Shown here: positions 50,795-59,645 of the stretch, one piece after another
Layout: each line of letters begins with the position of its first letter
Position numbering within the stretch: position 1 is the first letter of the stretch
Origin: SB11 sp965249955
Lineage (GTDB): Bacteria > Bacteroidota > Bacteroidia > UBA8524
DNA: 64,000 nt
Assembly (NCBI GenBank): GCA_965249955.1
Contig: OZ252261.1
Location: 1,364,001-1,428,000, forward strand
Direction of reading: 5' to 3'
The notes under the pieces: generated by a model
Told to the model about the DNA's origin: nothing
Seen by the model: only the letters and a program-made list of their open reading frames with translations
Database searches by the model: none
Translations under genes and position numbers: made by a program

Positions 50795-52513
50795 TTATCC
50801 GTTCATCGAAATCAGGAATTCTTCGTGGGTACGTGTACCGTGCATATATTTAAGCAAGGTATTCATAGCCTCTTCGGGGTTCATATCGGCAAGGTGGTTG
50901 CGCAGTACCCATATTTTTTGCAATACAGCTTTATCCAGCAACAGGTCTTCGCGACGAGTGCTTGATGAAAGGATATCAATTGCAGGGTAAATACGTTTGT
51001 TTGATAGTTTACGGTCAAGTTGTAACTCCATGTTACCCGTACCTTTAAACTCTTCAAAAATCACCTCATCCATTTTACTACCTGTGTCAATAAGCGCAGT
51101 CGCTATAATGGTAAGCGAACCGCCGTTTTCAATTTTACGGGCTGCACCAAAAAAACGTTTGGGTTTGTGCAGTGCATTAGCATCAACACCACCCGAAAGT
51201 ATTTTACCCGAAGCTGGTTGTACGGTATTGTAAGCACGCGCTAAACGAGTAATAGAGTCTAACACTATTACAACATCGTGGCCACACTCAACCATACGTT
51301 TTGCTTTTTCAAGCACTATGTTGGCCAGTTTTACGTGTTTTTCAGCAGGCTCATCAAAAGTACTGCTGATAACTTCGCCACGTACGCTACGTGCCATATC
51401 GGTAACCTCCTCAGGGCGTTCGTCAATCAAAAGCACAATAAGGTATACCTCTGGGTGATTGGCAGCTATGGCGTTAGCTATATCTTTTAATAAAGTGGTT
51501 TTACCTGTTTTAGGTTGTGCCACTATCAAACCACGTTGACCTTTACCAATAGGCGAGATTAAATCTATAATACGTGTGCTGTAGTTTTTTGCATCGTACA
51601 CCAAGTTTAGCTTTTCATCAGGGAAAAGCGGGGTAAGGTGTTCAAAACCCACACGGTCGCGAACATCGGCAGGTTCTTTACCGTTAATTTTTTCTACTTT
51701 TATAAGGGCAAAATATTTTTCGCCTTCTTTGGGTGGGCGCACTGTACCTTTTATGGTGTCGCCGGTTTTTAACCCTAATGATTTTACTTGTGATGGTGAT
51801 ACATATACATCATCGGGTGATGGCATATAGTTGTAATCGCTTGAGCGAAGAAAACCGTAACCTCCATCTTGCACTATTTCAAGCACACCTTGCGAGCTAA
51901 CTACACCTTCAACTTCGGCATAGTTTATAAAAGCATCAACAGCAGGGCTGTGGCGGTTTCTGTCGTCGTTACGTTGGTTGCGTTGTTTGTGTTGATGGAT
52001 GGGTTTTTCAGGTGCAGGGGCTACCTCTTCTTCAGATGTAAGAGCGGGGTCGTTTAGTATATCTGTAAGCGCGGTATCTTCAGGTTCTTTGCGGCTATTT
52101 TCTGTTCGTGCCTTTGGTTCTTGTTTTTGACGAGTTTCCTGTACAGGAGTTTCGTTGGTATTATCATCGTCCTCGTCTTCTTTTTTCTTACGTCCGCGCT
52201 TTTTAAGATCAAGTTTCTTTTCAGCAACCACTTCTTGTTTAGCTTTGGGTTGATTTTTTACTTCTGCCTTTGGTGGTGTTTTTACTTCTGCTTTGGTCTC
52301 TATCTTCTCTTCCCTTTTTTCTGGTTTTTTACGACCTCTACGGGGTTTATCGTCGTCATCTTCTTGCGCAGGTGTGCTCACAGCTTGGTGCTCAAGCACT
52401 TTATATATTAAGTCTTGTTTCTTTAATTGTTCGTAGCCTTTGATATTAAATTTACGGGCTATCTCTCTTAGCTCAGATAAGAGCAAATCGTTCAACGTCA
52501 GGATGTCGTACAT
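50795..52513 (-). CDS. rho: Transcription termination factor Rho, with long charged insert
   Basis: Rho is a hexameric RNA helicase that ends transcription. The 572-residue protein has a Rho_N helical domain (MYDILTLNDLLLSELREIA), a low-complexity insert (residues about 50-195) rich in Lys, Glu and Arg with KAEVK repeats, the RNA-binding domain with GYGFLRSSDYNYMPSPDDVY, and the ATPase domain with VAQPKTGKTTLL (Walker A) and VIVLDSITRLARAYN. Rho without the insert is about 420 residues. In Bacteroides thetaiotaomicron a comparable disordered region is reported to drive phase separation of Rho. Monocistronic. Confidence 0.96.
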   Translation of the reverse strand: MYDILTLNDLLLSELREIARKFNIKGYEQLKKQDLIYKVLEHQAVSTPAQEDDDDKPRRGRKKPEKREEKIETKAEVKTPPKAEVKNQPKAKQEVVAEKKLDLKKRGRKKKEDEDDDNTNETPVQETRQKQEPKARTENSRKEPEDTALTDILNDPALTSEEEVAPAPEKPIHQHKQRNQRNDDRNRHSPAVDAFINYAEVEGVVSSQGVLEIVQDGGYGFLRSSDYNYMPSPDDVYVSPSQVKSLGLKTGDTIKGTVRPPKEGEKYFALIKVEKINGKEPADVRDRVGFEHLTPLFPDEKLNLVYDAKNYSTRIIDLISPIGKGQRGLIVAQPKTGKTTLLKDIANAIAANHPEVYLIVLLIDERPEEVTDMARSVRGEVISSTFDEPAEKHVKLANIVLEKAKRMVECGHDVVIVLDSITRLARAYNTVQPASGKILSGGVDANALHKPKRFFGAARKIENGGSLTIIATALIDTGSKMDEVIFEEFKGTGNMELQLDRKLSNKRIYPAIDILSSSTRREDLLLDKAVLQKIWVLRNHLADMNPEEAMNTLLKYMHGTRTHEEFLISMNG

Positions 52514-52738
52514 GTGGTGTGTTTACAAAGTATTATTTAGAACGCTATAGGTTCAGTTCGTCTCTCAAAAAAAAGTTGTAAAAGTTTGGGTTTATAAAAA
52601 TTGATAAACGACAAAGTAGGATAGATTATCCTTGTGCAATAATACAGGCTTAACACGTATTGTGCAAGCTGTTTTTTTGCAAAAAATGCTTTTATTCCTT
52701 TGAAAAAGAGGCATCAGCATACTTTTTTAAAATAAAAA

Positions 52739-52763
52739 ACCCCAAAAAGCAACTTTTTGGGGT
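52739..52763 (-). terminator. Terminator of the pyruvate dehydrogenase E2 gene
   Basis: CCCCAAAAAG (52740-52749) and CTTTTTGGGG (52753-52762) with a 3-base loop, with T-run on the minus strand, lie about 25 bp past the E2 stop. Confidence 0.8.
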
Positions 52764-52789
52764 CTGTATAATTTTCGGGTTTAATTAGC

Positions 52790-54031
52790 TTATACTAATA
52801 AACGTACGGGTTCTTCAAGCAAGTTTTTAAAGGTTTGTAAGAATTTTGAACCTACAACGCCATCCACTACTCTATGGTCGCAACTTAGGGTAACTTTCAT
52901 TATATGACCCGGGCGCATCTCGCCGTTTTTTACTATTACGGTTTCTTTCATGCCGCCAATAGCAAGTATACAAGCATTAGGAGGGTTAATAATAGCTGTA
53001 AATTCATCAATACCATACATACCCAAATTGCTTATCGAGAAAGTATTTCCTTCCCATTCGGCAGGTTGTAGTTTTTTGGTTTTTGCTTTTTCGGCAAGTT
53101 CTTTTACCTCTGCACTAATTTGTGATAGTGTTTTGTTATCGGCAAAGCGAACAACAGGCACTAAAAGCCCATCTTCTACCGCCACGGCAACACCTACGTG
53201 TATGTGTTGGTTGGTGCGTATTTTATCGCCCATCCACGATGAGTTTACTTGTGGATGCTGGCGCAAGGCTATGGCTGCTGCCTTTATCACCATATCGTTA
53301 TACGATAGTTTTACCGGCGAATACTCGTTCATAGCTCCGCGTGCTTCTACAGCTTTATCCATGTTTATTTCCATGGTAAGGTAGAAGTGAGGGGCTGTAA
53401 ACTTACTATCGGCCAATCGGCGGGCAATAGTTTTGCGCATTTGGCTTACAGGCACTTCTGTAAAGCTTTCTTGCCCAGTATATACCGGTGCGGCAGGTAT
53501 TGAAGCTGCACTTTCTTTATAGTTTTCAATATCGCGACGTACTATACGGCCATTCTCGCCAGTACCGTGTATACTGGCAATGTTTAAACCTTTTTCCTCA
53601 GCCATTTTGCGGGCAAGAGGAGAGGCTTTTATACGGCCATCATCAGTAGTGGTTGCGGTATTGTTTGTGGCTGCGGGTGCTGACGGTGCAGCAGGAGTTG
53701 CTTGGGGTGCAGGAGAACTACTTTCGGCAACTTCTTCTTTTGGAGCTTCTTTTTTGGTAGATGCTTCGGCCAATAAGGCTTTTATATCCTCACCGGGTTC
53801 ACCTACAATGGCAATAATACCATCTACAGGTACAGCATCGCCTTTTTGTACACCAATATGCAGTAGTGTACCTTTAACGTAGTTTTCCAACTCCATTGTG
53901 GCTTTGTCGGTCTCTACTTCTGCTAATATATCGCCTGATTTAACGGTATCTCCCTCTTTCTTAAGCCATTCCACAATAACACCTTCTTCCATGGTGTCGC
54001 TCATTTTGGGCATTCTTATTACTTCAGCCAT
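52790..54031 (-). CDS. pdhC: Pyruvate dehydrogenase E2 (dihydrolipoamide acetyltransferase)
   Basis: E2 forms the core of the pyruvate dehydrogenase complex and passes the acetyl group to CoA. The 413-residue protein has one lipoyl domain (1-80; EVETDKATMELE with the lipoyl Lys), an Ala/Pro/Thr-rich linker, a peripheral-subunit-binding domain (ASPLARKMAEEKGLNIASIH), a second linker and the acyltransferase core ending with SCDHRVVDGVVGSKFL, where the His and Asp are catalytic. A single lipoyl domain is fewer than in E. coli (three). E1-alpha is at 41992 on the other strand. Confidence 0.95.
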   Translation of the reverse strand: MAEVIRMPKMSDTMEEGVIVEWLKKEGDTVKSGDILAEVETDKATMELENYVKGTLLHIGVQKGDAVPVDGIIAIVGEPGEDIKALLAEASTKKEAPKEEVAESSSPAPQATPAAPSAPAATNNTATTTDDGRIKASPLARKMAEEKGLNIASIHGTGENGRIVRRDIENYKESAASIPAAPVYTGQESFTEVPVSQMRKTIARRLADSKFTAPHFYLTMEINMDKAVEARGAMNEYSPVKLSYNDMVIKAAAIALRQHPQVNSSWMGDKIRTNQHIHVGVAVAVEDGLLVPVVRFADNKTLSQISAEVKELAEKAKTKKLQPAEWEGNTFSISNLGMYGIDEFTAIINPPNACILAIGGMKETVIVKNGEMRPGHIMKVTLSCDHRVVDGVVGSKFLQTFKNLLEEPVRLLV

Positions 54032-54141
54032 TGTTATCTGTTACTCTTTTTTGTGTTTCGCGCTCAAAAATAATACAAACAAGGGGATTTGTTGTTTGTT
54101 TTTGAGAACTGTGATGATGAACGGCTATACGAGTGGACGAA

Positions 54142-54411
54142 TTAGAATATCCAAGGAGCTAAAAAATACAGTACAACAACGCATAAACTCAGTGATATTA
54201 GCGAGATTACTATAGATTTTATTTTTTGCCGTTTCAGCTTCTCCCTCAATTTATCCATTTGTTCGGGAGTGGCTTGGGTATCAAGGTGTGGAATTTTTGA
54301 GCGTTTATGGTTGTTTTTAGCAAATGTTTTATCAAAATACTTTGGTTTGCCTAAACTATCCAGCCGCTTTTTGTTTTCGGCACCATGACCGCCATTATAT
54401 CCAAAACCCAT
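54142..54411 (-). CDS. Small C-tail-anchored membrane protein, twin B
   Basis: The 89-residue protein starts MGFGYNGGHGAENKKRLDSL and has PKYFDKTFAKNNHKRSKIPHLD, TQATPEQMDKLREKLKRQ and one C-terminal transmembrane helix (VISLISLSLCVVVLYFLAP). It shares the PKYFD/PRYFD block, HLDT-ATPxQ block and helix layout with the gene immediately upstream at 54414, from which it is separated by 2 bp. These look like duplicated tail-anchored proteins. An upstream ATG at 54453 lies inside the first gene and is not preferred. Function unknown. Confidence 0.75.
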   Translation of the reverse strand: MGFGYNGGHGAENKKRLDSLGKPKYFDKTFAKNNHKRSKIPHLDTQATPEQMDKLREKLKRQKIKSIVISLISLSLCVVVLYFLAPWIF

Positions 54412-54413
54412 CT

Positions 54414-54701
54414 TTAGTGTAATAAACTTACAAAAAACCAAGCAATAACACACGTTACAAGCACACCAACTATTACGGCAACTACCATAAGTGTATGTGC
54501 CTGCTGGCGCTGTTCTTCAAGTTTTTCTCTTATTTTCTTTAACTGTTGGGGAGTAGCTTTGGTATCTAAATGTGCAATTTTTGCGTGTATGCGCAGGTCT
54601 TTTTTCGCATCATCAAAATAGCGCGGTTTTTTAAGCAGGCTATTGTTGTTTTTTAGCCTGTTAATCATTTCAAATATCGAACCACCACCGCCACCTAGCA
54701 T
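54414..54701 (-). CDS. Small C-tail-anchored membrane protein, twin A
   Basis: The 95-residue protein starts MLGGGGGSIFEMINRLK and carries KKPRYFDDAKKD, KIAHLDTKATPQQLKKIREKL and a C-terminal helix (LMVVAVIVGVLVTCVIAWFFV). It is paralogous to the next gene. The basic segment before the helix suggests a cytoplasmic N domain with the tail in the inner membrane. It has no neighbour on its strand apart from the twin. No function is assigned. Confidence 0.75.
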   Translation of the reverse strand: MLGGGGGSIFEMINRLKNNNSLLKKPRYFDDAKKDLRIHAKIAHLDTKATPQQLKKIREKLEEQRQQAHTLMVVAVIVGVLVTCVIAWFFVSLLH

Positions 54702-54844
54702 AATTGTAAATATAAAGAAAAGACTAAAAATTGCTTTAATAGCAAGCAGCTTTTAGTCGAAAAAAAAAACTGTGCAATATATTTTGTCATAATGTGCCTA
54801 TTAAAAACAAACCCATTGAACAAAAAACTACAAGGTAACTCTTG

Positions 54845-54887
54845 CACAAAAAAATCGCCCAATAACTACGCTAATATTACGTTATTT
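54845..54887 (+). promoter_or_regulatory. Promoter-proximal dyad element, copy 2
   Basis: The 43-bp stretch matches 6237-6278 with two substitutions and one A indel. AATAAC (54861-54866) pairs with GTTATT (54881-54886) around a TAATATTA centre. It ends 6 bp before the ATG at 54894, adjoining a TTATTTG that may act as the -7 box. Confidence 0.6.
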
Positions 54888-54893
54888 GTAGCA

Positions 54894-55883
54894 ATGTCTT
54901 CTTTGCTAAAATATACACGCATAGCAGCGTTTGCAGCAATTGCCCTTGCAAGTTGCAAGCCTGATAAACCTCGTACAGATACAAAAACTAACGACACTAC
55001 TACTGAGGTTAAAAAGCCTGCACCTGTTACACGTCCCGCATATAGTGCTGACACGGCTTATATGTACGTGCAAAAACAGGTTGATTTTGGGCCCCGTGTG
55101 CCCGGCACAGTACAGCATGCAAAATGTGCCCAATACCTGTATACAGAATTAGGTAAGTATGCTGATAAGGTTTTGATGCAGCAAGGCGAAGCCACTACGT
55201 TTGATAAAACTAAAATTATCATAAAAAACATTATTGGCGAGTTTAACCCCGAAGCTAAAAACAGGGTGTTATTATTTGCCCACTGGGATACACGCCCTTT
55301 TGCTGATGAAGACACAAAGGATAAAGACAAACCCATTTTAGGTGCAAACGATGGCGGCAGTGGTGTAGGCATTTTGCTTGAGGTAGCCCGCCAACTAAGC
55401 ATAAACAAACCTACTTGGGGCGTTGATATTATATTTTTTGATGCCGAAGATTGGGGTAGCCCACAGGTTGAAAACTCGTATTGCTTAGGCTCACAATTTT
55501 GGGGTAAAACCCCACACAAGCCCAACTACAAAGCCAATTACGGTATATTGTTAGATATGGCAGGGGCAACCAATGCCACTTTTTTAATGGAGGGCATATC
55601 AAAGCAAACAGCACCGCAGGTACTGCAAAACGTTTGGCAAACCGCGCATCAATTAGGTTATTACAACTACTTTTTGTATACTGACTATGGCGGTATAACT
55701 GACGACCACTACTATGTATACAAAGCCACAGGCATACCCTGTGTTGATATAATACATATTGAGCCTAATGGCGGTTTTGGCAGTTTTTGGCACACCCATA
55801 ACGATAATATGGAGGTGATTAGCAAAAATACCCTGCAAGCGGTTGGCGAAACCCTACTAAAAGTAATTTATAACGAAAAATAA
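54894..55883 (+). CDS. M28-family glutaminyl-peptide cyclotransferase-like lipoprotein
   Basis: The 329-residue protein has a lipobox signal (IAAFAAIALASC) and a zinc peptidase/cyclase fold. LLFAHWDTRPFADED, GANDGGSGVGILLEVAR and FFDAEDWGSPQVENSYCLG carry the metal and acid residues, and GIPCVDIIHIEPNGGFGSFWHTHND the final His. It resembles glutaminyl cyclases, which make N-terminal pyroglutamate, more than aminopeptidases. The start ATG at 54894 follows the dyad element directly; an ATG 102 bp upstream would add an untypical extension through that element. Envelope location. Monocistronic. Confidence 0.88.
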   Translation: MSSLLKYTRIAAFAAIALASCKPDKPRTDTKTNDTTTEVKKPAPVTRPAYSADTAYMYVQKQVDFGPRVPGTVQHAKCAQYLYTELGKYADKVLMQQGEATTFDKTKIIIKNIIGEFNPEAKNRVLLFAHWDTRPFADEDTKDKDKPILGANDGGSGVGILLEVARQLSINKPTWGVDIIFFDAEDWGSPQVENSYCLGSQFWGKTPHKPNYKANYGILLDMAGATNATFLMEGISKQTAPQVLQNVWQTAHQLGYYNYFLYTDYGGITDDHYYVYKATGIPCVDIIHIEPNGGFGSFWHTHNDNMEVISKNTLQAVGETLLKVIYNEK

Positions 55884-55946
55884 CTCCCTTGACTTTATTT
55901 TGAAGCAGGAAAAAACTCCCTTAGGCACATAGGGTAAGCATATAAC

Positions 55947-56729
55947 ATGAAGGTAGCCCCAAAAAAACACCTCGGACAGCATTTTTTAAACGACGAAAGT
56001 ATAGCTAAAGACATAGCCGAAAGCCTTACTGGGCAAGGCTACAATACAGCATTGGAAATAGGCCCAGGTATGGGCGTACTTACCCAATTTTTACTGCAAG
56101 ACCCCCGCTTTACTACTTGGTGTATTGAGATTGATAGAGACTCTGTAGCCTACTTAAAACAACATTATCCCCAGCTAGAAAACAGGCTGTTCGATTCAGA
56201 CTTTTTAAAGCTAAATCTTGATGAAATGTTTGCCGAACCTTTTGCCATAGTGGGCAATTTTCCCTACAACATAAGCAGCCAGATAATATTTAAAATGCTT
56301 GATTTTAAATATAAAGTGCCTGAGTTGGTGGGAATGTTTCAGAAAGAAGTGGCCGAGCGTTTTAATGCCAAACCACGTACCAAAGCCTACGGTATATTGT
56401 CGGTATTGTTGCAAACCTATTACACTACCGAGTATCTTTTTACGGTTCACGAGCACGTATTTACCCCTCCGCCAAAAGTAAAATCGGGAGTGGTACGCAT
56501 AATTCGCAACGAAAGACAAACAATAGACTGCGACGAGGCGTTGTACAAAGACGTTATAAAAACTACCTTTAACCAGCGCAGGAAAATGATGCGCAATAGT
56601 TTAAAAAAATTTAACATACCTGATGACTTAGTTGGCGAGCATGAATTTGCTAAATTGCGACCTGAGGAACTGGGTGTAGATCAATTTATTGCTCTTACCC
56701 AATGGGTACAGCAAAATAAACCTACGTAA
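55947..56729 (+). CDS. rsmA: 16S rRNA dimethyladenosine transferase
   Basis: KsgA/RsmA dimethylates two adjacent adenosines near the 3' end of 16S rRNA. The 260-residue protein begins MKVAPKKHLGQHFLND and has the SAM motif ALEIGPGMGVLTQFLL, the catalytic block VGNFPYNISSQIIF (NFPY) and the C-terminal FNQRRKMMRNSLKKF. Length is standard (about 260-275). It precedes mgtE by 12 bp and is probably co-transcribed. Identification is firm. Confidence 0.96.
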   Translation: MKVAPKKHLGQHFLNDESIAKDIAESLTGQGYNTALEIGPGMGVLTQFLLQDPRFTTWCIEIDRDSVAYLKQHYPQLENRLFDSDFLKLNLDEMFAEPFAIVGNFPYNISSQIIFKMLDFKYKVPELVGMFQKEVAERFNAKPRTKAYGILSVLLQTYYTTEYLFTVHEHVFTPPPKVKSGVVRIIRNERQTIDCDEALYKDVIKTTFNQRRKMMRNSLKKFNIPDDLVGEHEFAKLRPEELGVDQFIALTQWVQQNKPT

Positions 56730-56741
56730 ACAAGACAAACT

Positions 56742-58094
56742 ATGTCAGACCTGTTGACAAAAAACCTTACGGAAGAAATAAAACAATCACTTGCCGCCGG
56801 GGAAATGACACAGGTGCGCGCACTGCTTGGCGAGCTTTACCCCGAAGATATTGCTGAACTTTTTTTTAGCCTTAGCGTTGATGAAATGCAAGAGGTGCTG
56901 GATATTCTTGAAAAAGATGAAGCAGTAAAAACACTAACGGCACTTGATGAAGACCTACGCCTAAAACTACTAAAACTATATACGCCAGACCATATTGCCA
57001 AAGAGTTTGTTGACTACATGGACTCTGATGATGCGGCGGATATGCTGAATGAATTACCCGCGGATTTTGCCGAAGAGGTAATTGCGCTGTTAACCGACGA
57101 AGAACAGGCTCATAACGTAACCTCGCTACTGCGCTATAAAGACGACACAGCAGGTGGTTTGATGGCAAAAGAGTTGGTGAAAGTGAACCTAAACTGGACA
57201 CTGGCCGAATGTGTTGAAGAAATACGAGAACAAGCTGAGAATGTAGACCGTGTATACTCGGTATATGTGGTTGATAATAAAAACCGACTAAAGGGCATAG
57301 TAGCACTAAAAAGCATTATCCTTTCTCCTGCTACTACAAAAGTTGAGGCAATTTATAACCCCGACATACAAGAAGTAACCACCTACACCCCCGGTGAAGA
57401 GGTAGCACAAATGATGAATAAATATGGCTTGGTAGCCTTGCCTGTTGTTGACGCTTTGGGTAGGCTAATGGGACGTATTACCATTGATGACGTGGTGGAG
57501 TTTATAAAAGACGAAGCCGATAGAGATTATCAACTACTATCAGGTATTAGCGAGGATGTAGAGCTAACGGATAAAGTATGGATACTAAGTAGAGCACGAT
57601 TACCGTGGTTGCTTATTGGTTTGCTGGGCGGCATAGCCAGTAGCCGTGTTGTAGGCTTATATGAGGGGGAATTGATATTGCACCCGCAAATGGCCTTTTT
57701 TATGCCTCTTGTTGCTGCTATGGGCGGCAATGCAGGTGTTCAGTCATCGGCAATAGTAGTGCAAGGCTTGGCCAACAACACTATGGGCACAAAAGATATA
57801 ATGCCAAAACTAGGTAAAGAATTTTTAGTAGCCCTAATAAACGGCCTTATCTGCTCACTAGTAATATTTGGTTATAATTTATTTATTGGCAGCCCACAAA
57901 GCCTAAGTATTACTGTTGGCACAGCCCTTTTATCAGTTATTATATTTGCATCAATACTGGGTATGGTTGTTCCTCTTTTACTTGATAAAGCTAAAATTGA
58001 CCCCGCCCTTGCCACAGGCCCTTTTATTACAACCACTAACGATTTATTAGGGCTAGGTGTGTATTTTACTATAGGACAAATACTTCTAAACTAA
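56742..58094 (+). CDS. mgtE: MgtE magnesium transporter
   Basis: MgtE is a Mg2+-gated channel in the inner membrane. The 450-residue protein has the N domain (about 1-130; EDIAELFFSLSVDEMQEVLDIL), two CBS domains (about 130-255; VDRVYSVYVVDNKNRLKGIV and GLVALPVVDALGRLMGRITI) and five transmembrane helices with the pore-lining PLVAAMGGNAGVQSSAIVVQG. Length is normal (about 450). The gene follows rsmA closely. It likely keeps Mg2+ homeostasis. Confidence 0.95.
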   Translation: MSDLLTKNLTEEIKQSLAAGEMTQVRALLGELYPEDIAELFFSLSVDEMQEVLDILEKDEAVKTLTALDEDLRLKLLKLYTPDHIAKEFVDYMDSDDAADMLNELPADFAEEVIALLTDEEQAHNVTSLLRYKDDTAGGLMAKELVKVNLNWTLAECVEEIREQAENVDRVYSVYVVDNKNRLKGIVALKSIILSPATTKVEAIYNPDIQEVTTYTPGEEVAQMMNKYGLVALPVVDALGRLMGRITIDDVVEFIKDEADRDYQLLSGISEDVELTDKVWILSRARLPWLLIGLLGGIASSRVVGLYEGELILHPQMAFFMPLVAAMGGNAGVQSSAIVVQGLANNTMGTKDIMPKLGKEFLVALINGLICSLVIFGYNLFIGSPQSLSITVGTALLSVIIFASILGMVVPLLLDKAKIDPALATGPFITTTNDLLGLGVYFTIGQILLN

Positions 58095-58175
58095 ACAAAA
58101 AAACTATTTGTGCGTTTTTAGTATATTCGTTAATGTGCTGTTTAGATACTTTTTTATCAAAAAAACTTCGCTTTT

Positions 58176-59627
58176 ATGACCGATGATGAATTTAAATCCC
58201 ATTGCTTAGAACACGGAATAGCCCTGTTTTGTTTACACGAACCTAACGGAACATATCTTAAACTAAGTGCCGCTTGCCAAAGAATAACAGGATATACAGC
58301 TGATGAGCTTGTTGGCAAAAATCCTTACGACTTTTTTCATGAAGACGATAAAGAAATAATTGAAAAAGAAGGTCATATACCAATATTAGAATCAAAAGAA
58401 GACGTAACGACTACCGAATATAGATTTAGAAAAAAAAATGGTCAGTTTGTTTGGTTAAGATCTAATGCACGGGCTTTTAAAAACAAAAACAATCAAGTAG
58501 ACTACATTTTTACTATATCAGCCGATGTTGATGAGGATAAACGAAAATTAGATATTATTCACAAAGAAGAACTATTGCTTGAAGAGGCCGGAAAGATGGC
58601 CAGAATTGGGGCTTGGGAAATCGATTTAGAAACAATGAACCTCATTTGGAGCAAAGTAACTTATGATATACACGAGCTAGATTTTGATACACCTGTAAAT
58701 TTAGAAAAGGCAATAAATTTTTATTCGCCTCAAGATAGAGACTCGATAGAAGCTGCTGTTAACACTGCGCTAACAATGGGCGAAGGCTGGGACAACAGGT
58801 ACCAGCTTATTACAGCAAAAAACAATAGAGTATGGGTACGAGCCATTGGCAGAGCACAAACACGTAATGGAAAAACAGTAAAGCTATTTGGCACCTTTCA
58901 AGATATTACCCAACAAGTTGAGTCTGAAAACGAGCAAAAAGCACTGATAGAGCAGTTATCAAAACAAAAAAAACAATTAGTAGAGTTTAATCAAATAGTA
59001 TCGCACAACCTTCGCAGTCCAGTATCAAGCCTATCAGCACTTATACACTTTTTAGAAAAAACAGACGAACAAGCAGAGCGTAACGAAATAATTAAAAATA
59101 TTAAAGAAGTAAACCTATCACTAAATACCTTATTAAACGACCTTGTTGACGCTGTTAAAATTATTAACGATACACAAGTACCACAAGAAGATATTGATGT
59201 GGGTGAGGTAATAGACTTGACTAAGAAGATTTTAGATGGAAATATTAAGCAACTAAATGCTAAAATAAATTTTGACAATACAGCTTGGCAAAAGGTTATG
59301 TTTCCAAAATTATACTTCGAGAGTATAATATTAAACCTAATGAGCAACTCATTAAAATACCATTCTTCTGAAAGAGATTTGATTATTGATATTGTATTAA
59401 CTTTTGAGAAGCAAAAAAAAGTAATGCTTTTTACAGATAATGGGCTGGGTATAAACCTACAGCGCTATGGCCACAAGGTATTTAAAATGCACAAAACCTT
59501 TCATAGAGAGAAGCAAGGCAAAGGGCTGGGATTGTTTATGACAAAAAATCAAATAGAAGCAATGGGTGGCACAATTAGTGTTAAAAGTGAGGAGGGAAAA
59601 GGCAGCACGTTTAAAGTTATTTTCTAA
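58176..59627 (+). CDS. Soluble PAS-PAS histidine kinase
   Basis: The 483-residue cytoplasmic kinase has two PAS domains (about 5-125 and 140-250; GYTADELVGKNPYDFFHEDD and RQNGKTVKLFGTFQDIT-like ends), a dimerisation/phosphoacceptor region with VSHNLRSPVSSLSALIHFLE (His at SHN), and the ATPase domain with NLMSNSLKYH (N box), DNGLGINL (G1) and GKGLGLFMTKNQ (G2). No transmembrane segment or periplasmic sensor is present, so it senses an internal signal such as redox or ligand. It is 18 bp upstream of a receiver-only protein, its probable partner. Confidence 0.92.
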   Translation: MTDDEFKSHCLEHGIALFCLHEPNGTYLKLSAACQRITGYTADELVGKNPYDFFHEDDKEIIEKEGHIPILESKEDVTTTEYRFRKKNGQFVWLRSNARAFKNKNNQVDYIFTISADVDEDKRKLDIIHKEELLLEEAGKMARIGAWEIDLETMNLIWSKVTYDIHELDFDTPVNLEKAINFYSPQDRDSIEAAVNTALTMGEGWDNRYQLITAKNNRVWVRAIGRAQTRNGKTVKLFGTFQDITQQVESENEQKALIEQLSKQKKQLVEFNQIVSHNLRSPVSSLSALIHFLEKTDEQAERNEIIKNIKEVNLSLNTLLNDLVDAVKIINDTQVPQEDIDVGEVIDLTKKILDGNIKQLNAKINFDNTAWQKVMFPKLYFESIILNLMSNSLKYHSSERDLIIDIVLTFEKQKKVMLFTDNGLGINLQRYGHKVFKMHKTFHREKQGKGLGLFMTKNQIEAMGGTISVKSEEGKGSTFKVIF

Positions 59628-59645
59628 TAAAAAAATTTATTTAGC

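Noticed and set aside
41992..54031. A pyruvate dehydrogenase operon.
   Set aside because: E1-alpha and E2 are on opposite strands 10 kb apart with unrelated genes between; no E1-beta or E3 is in the window.
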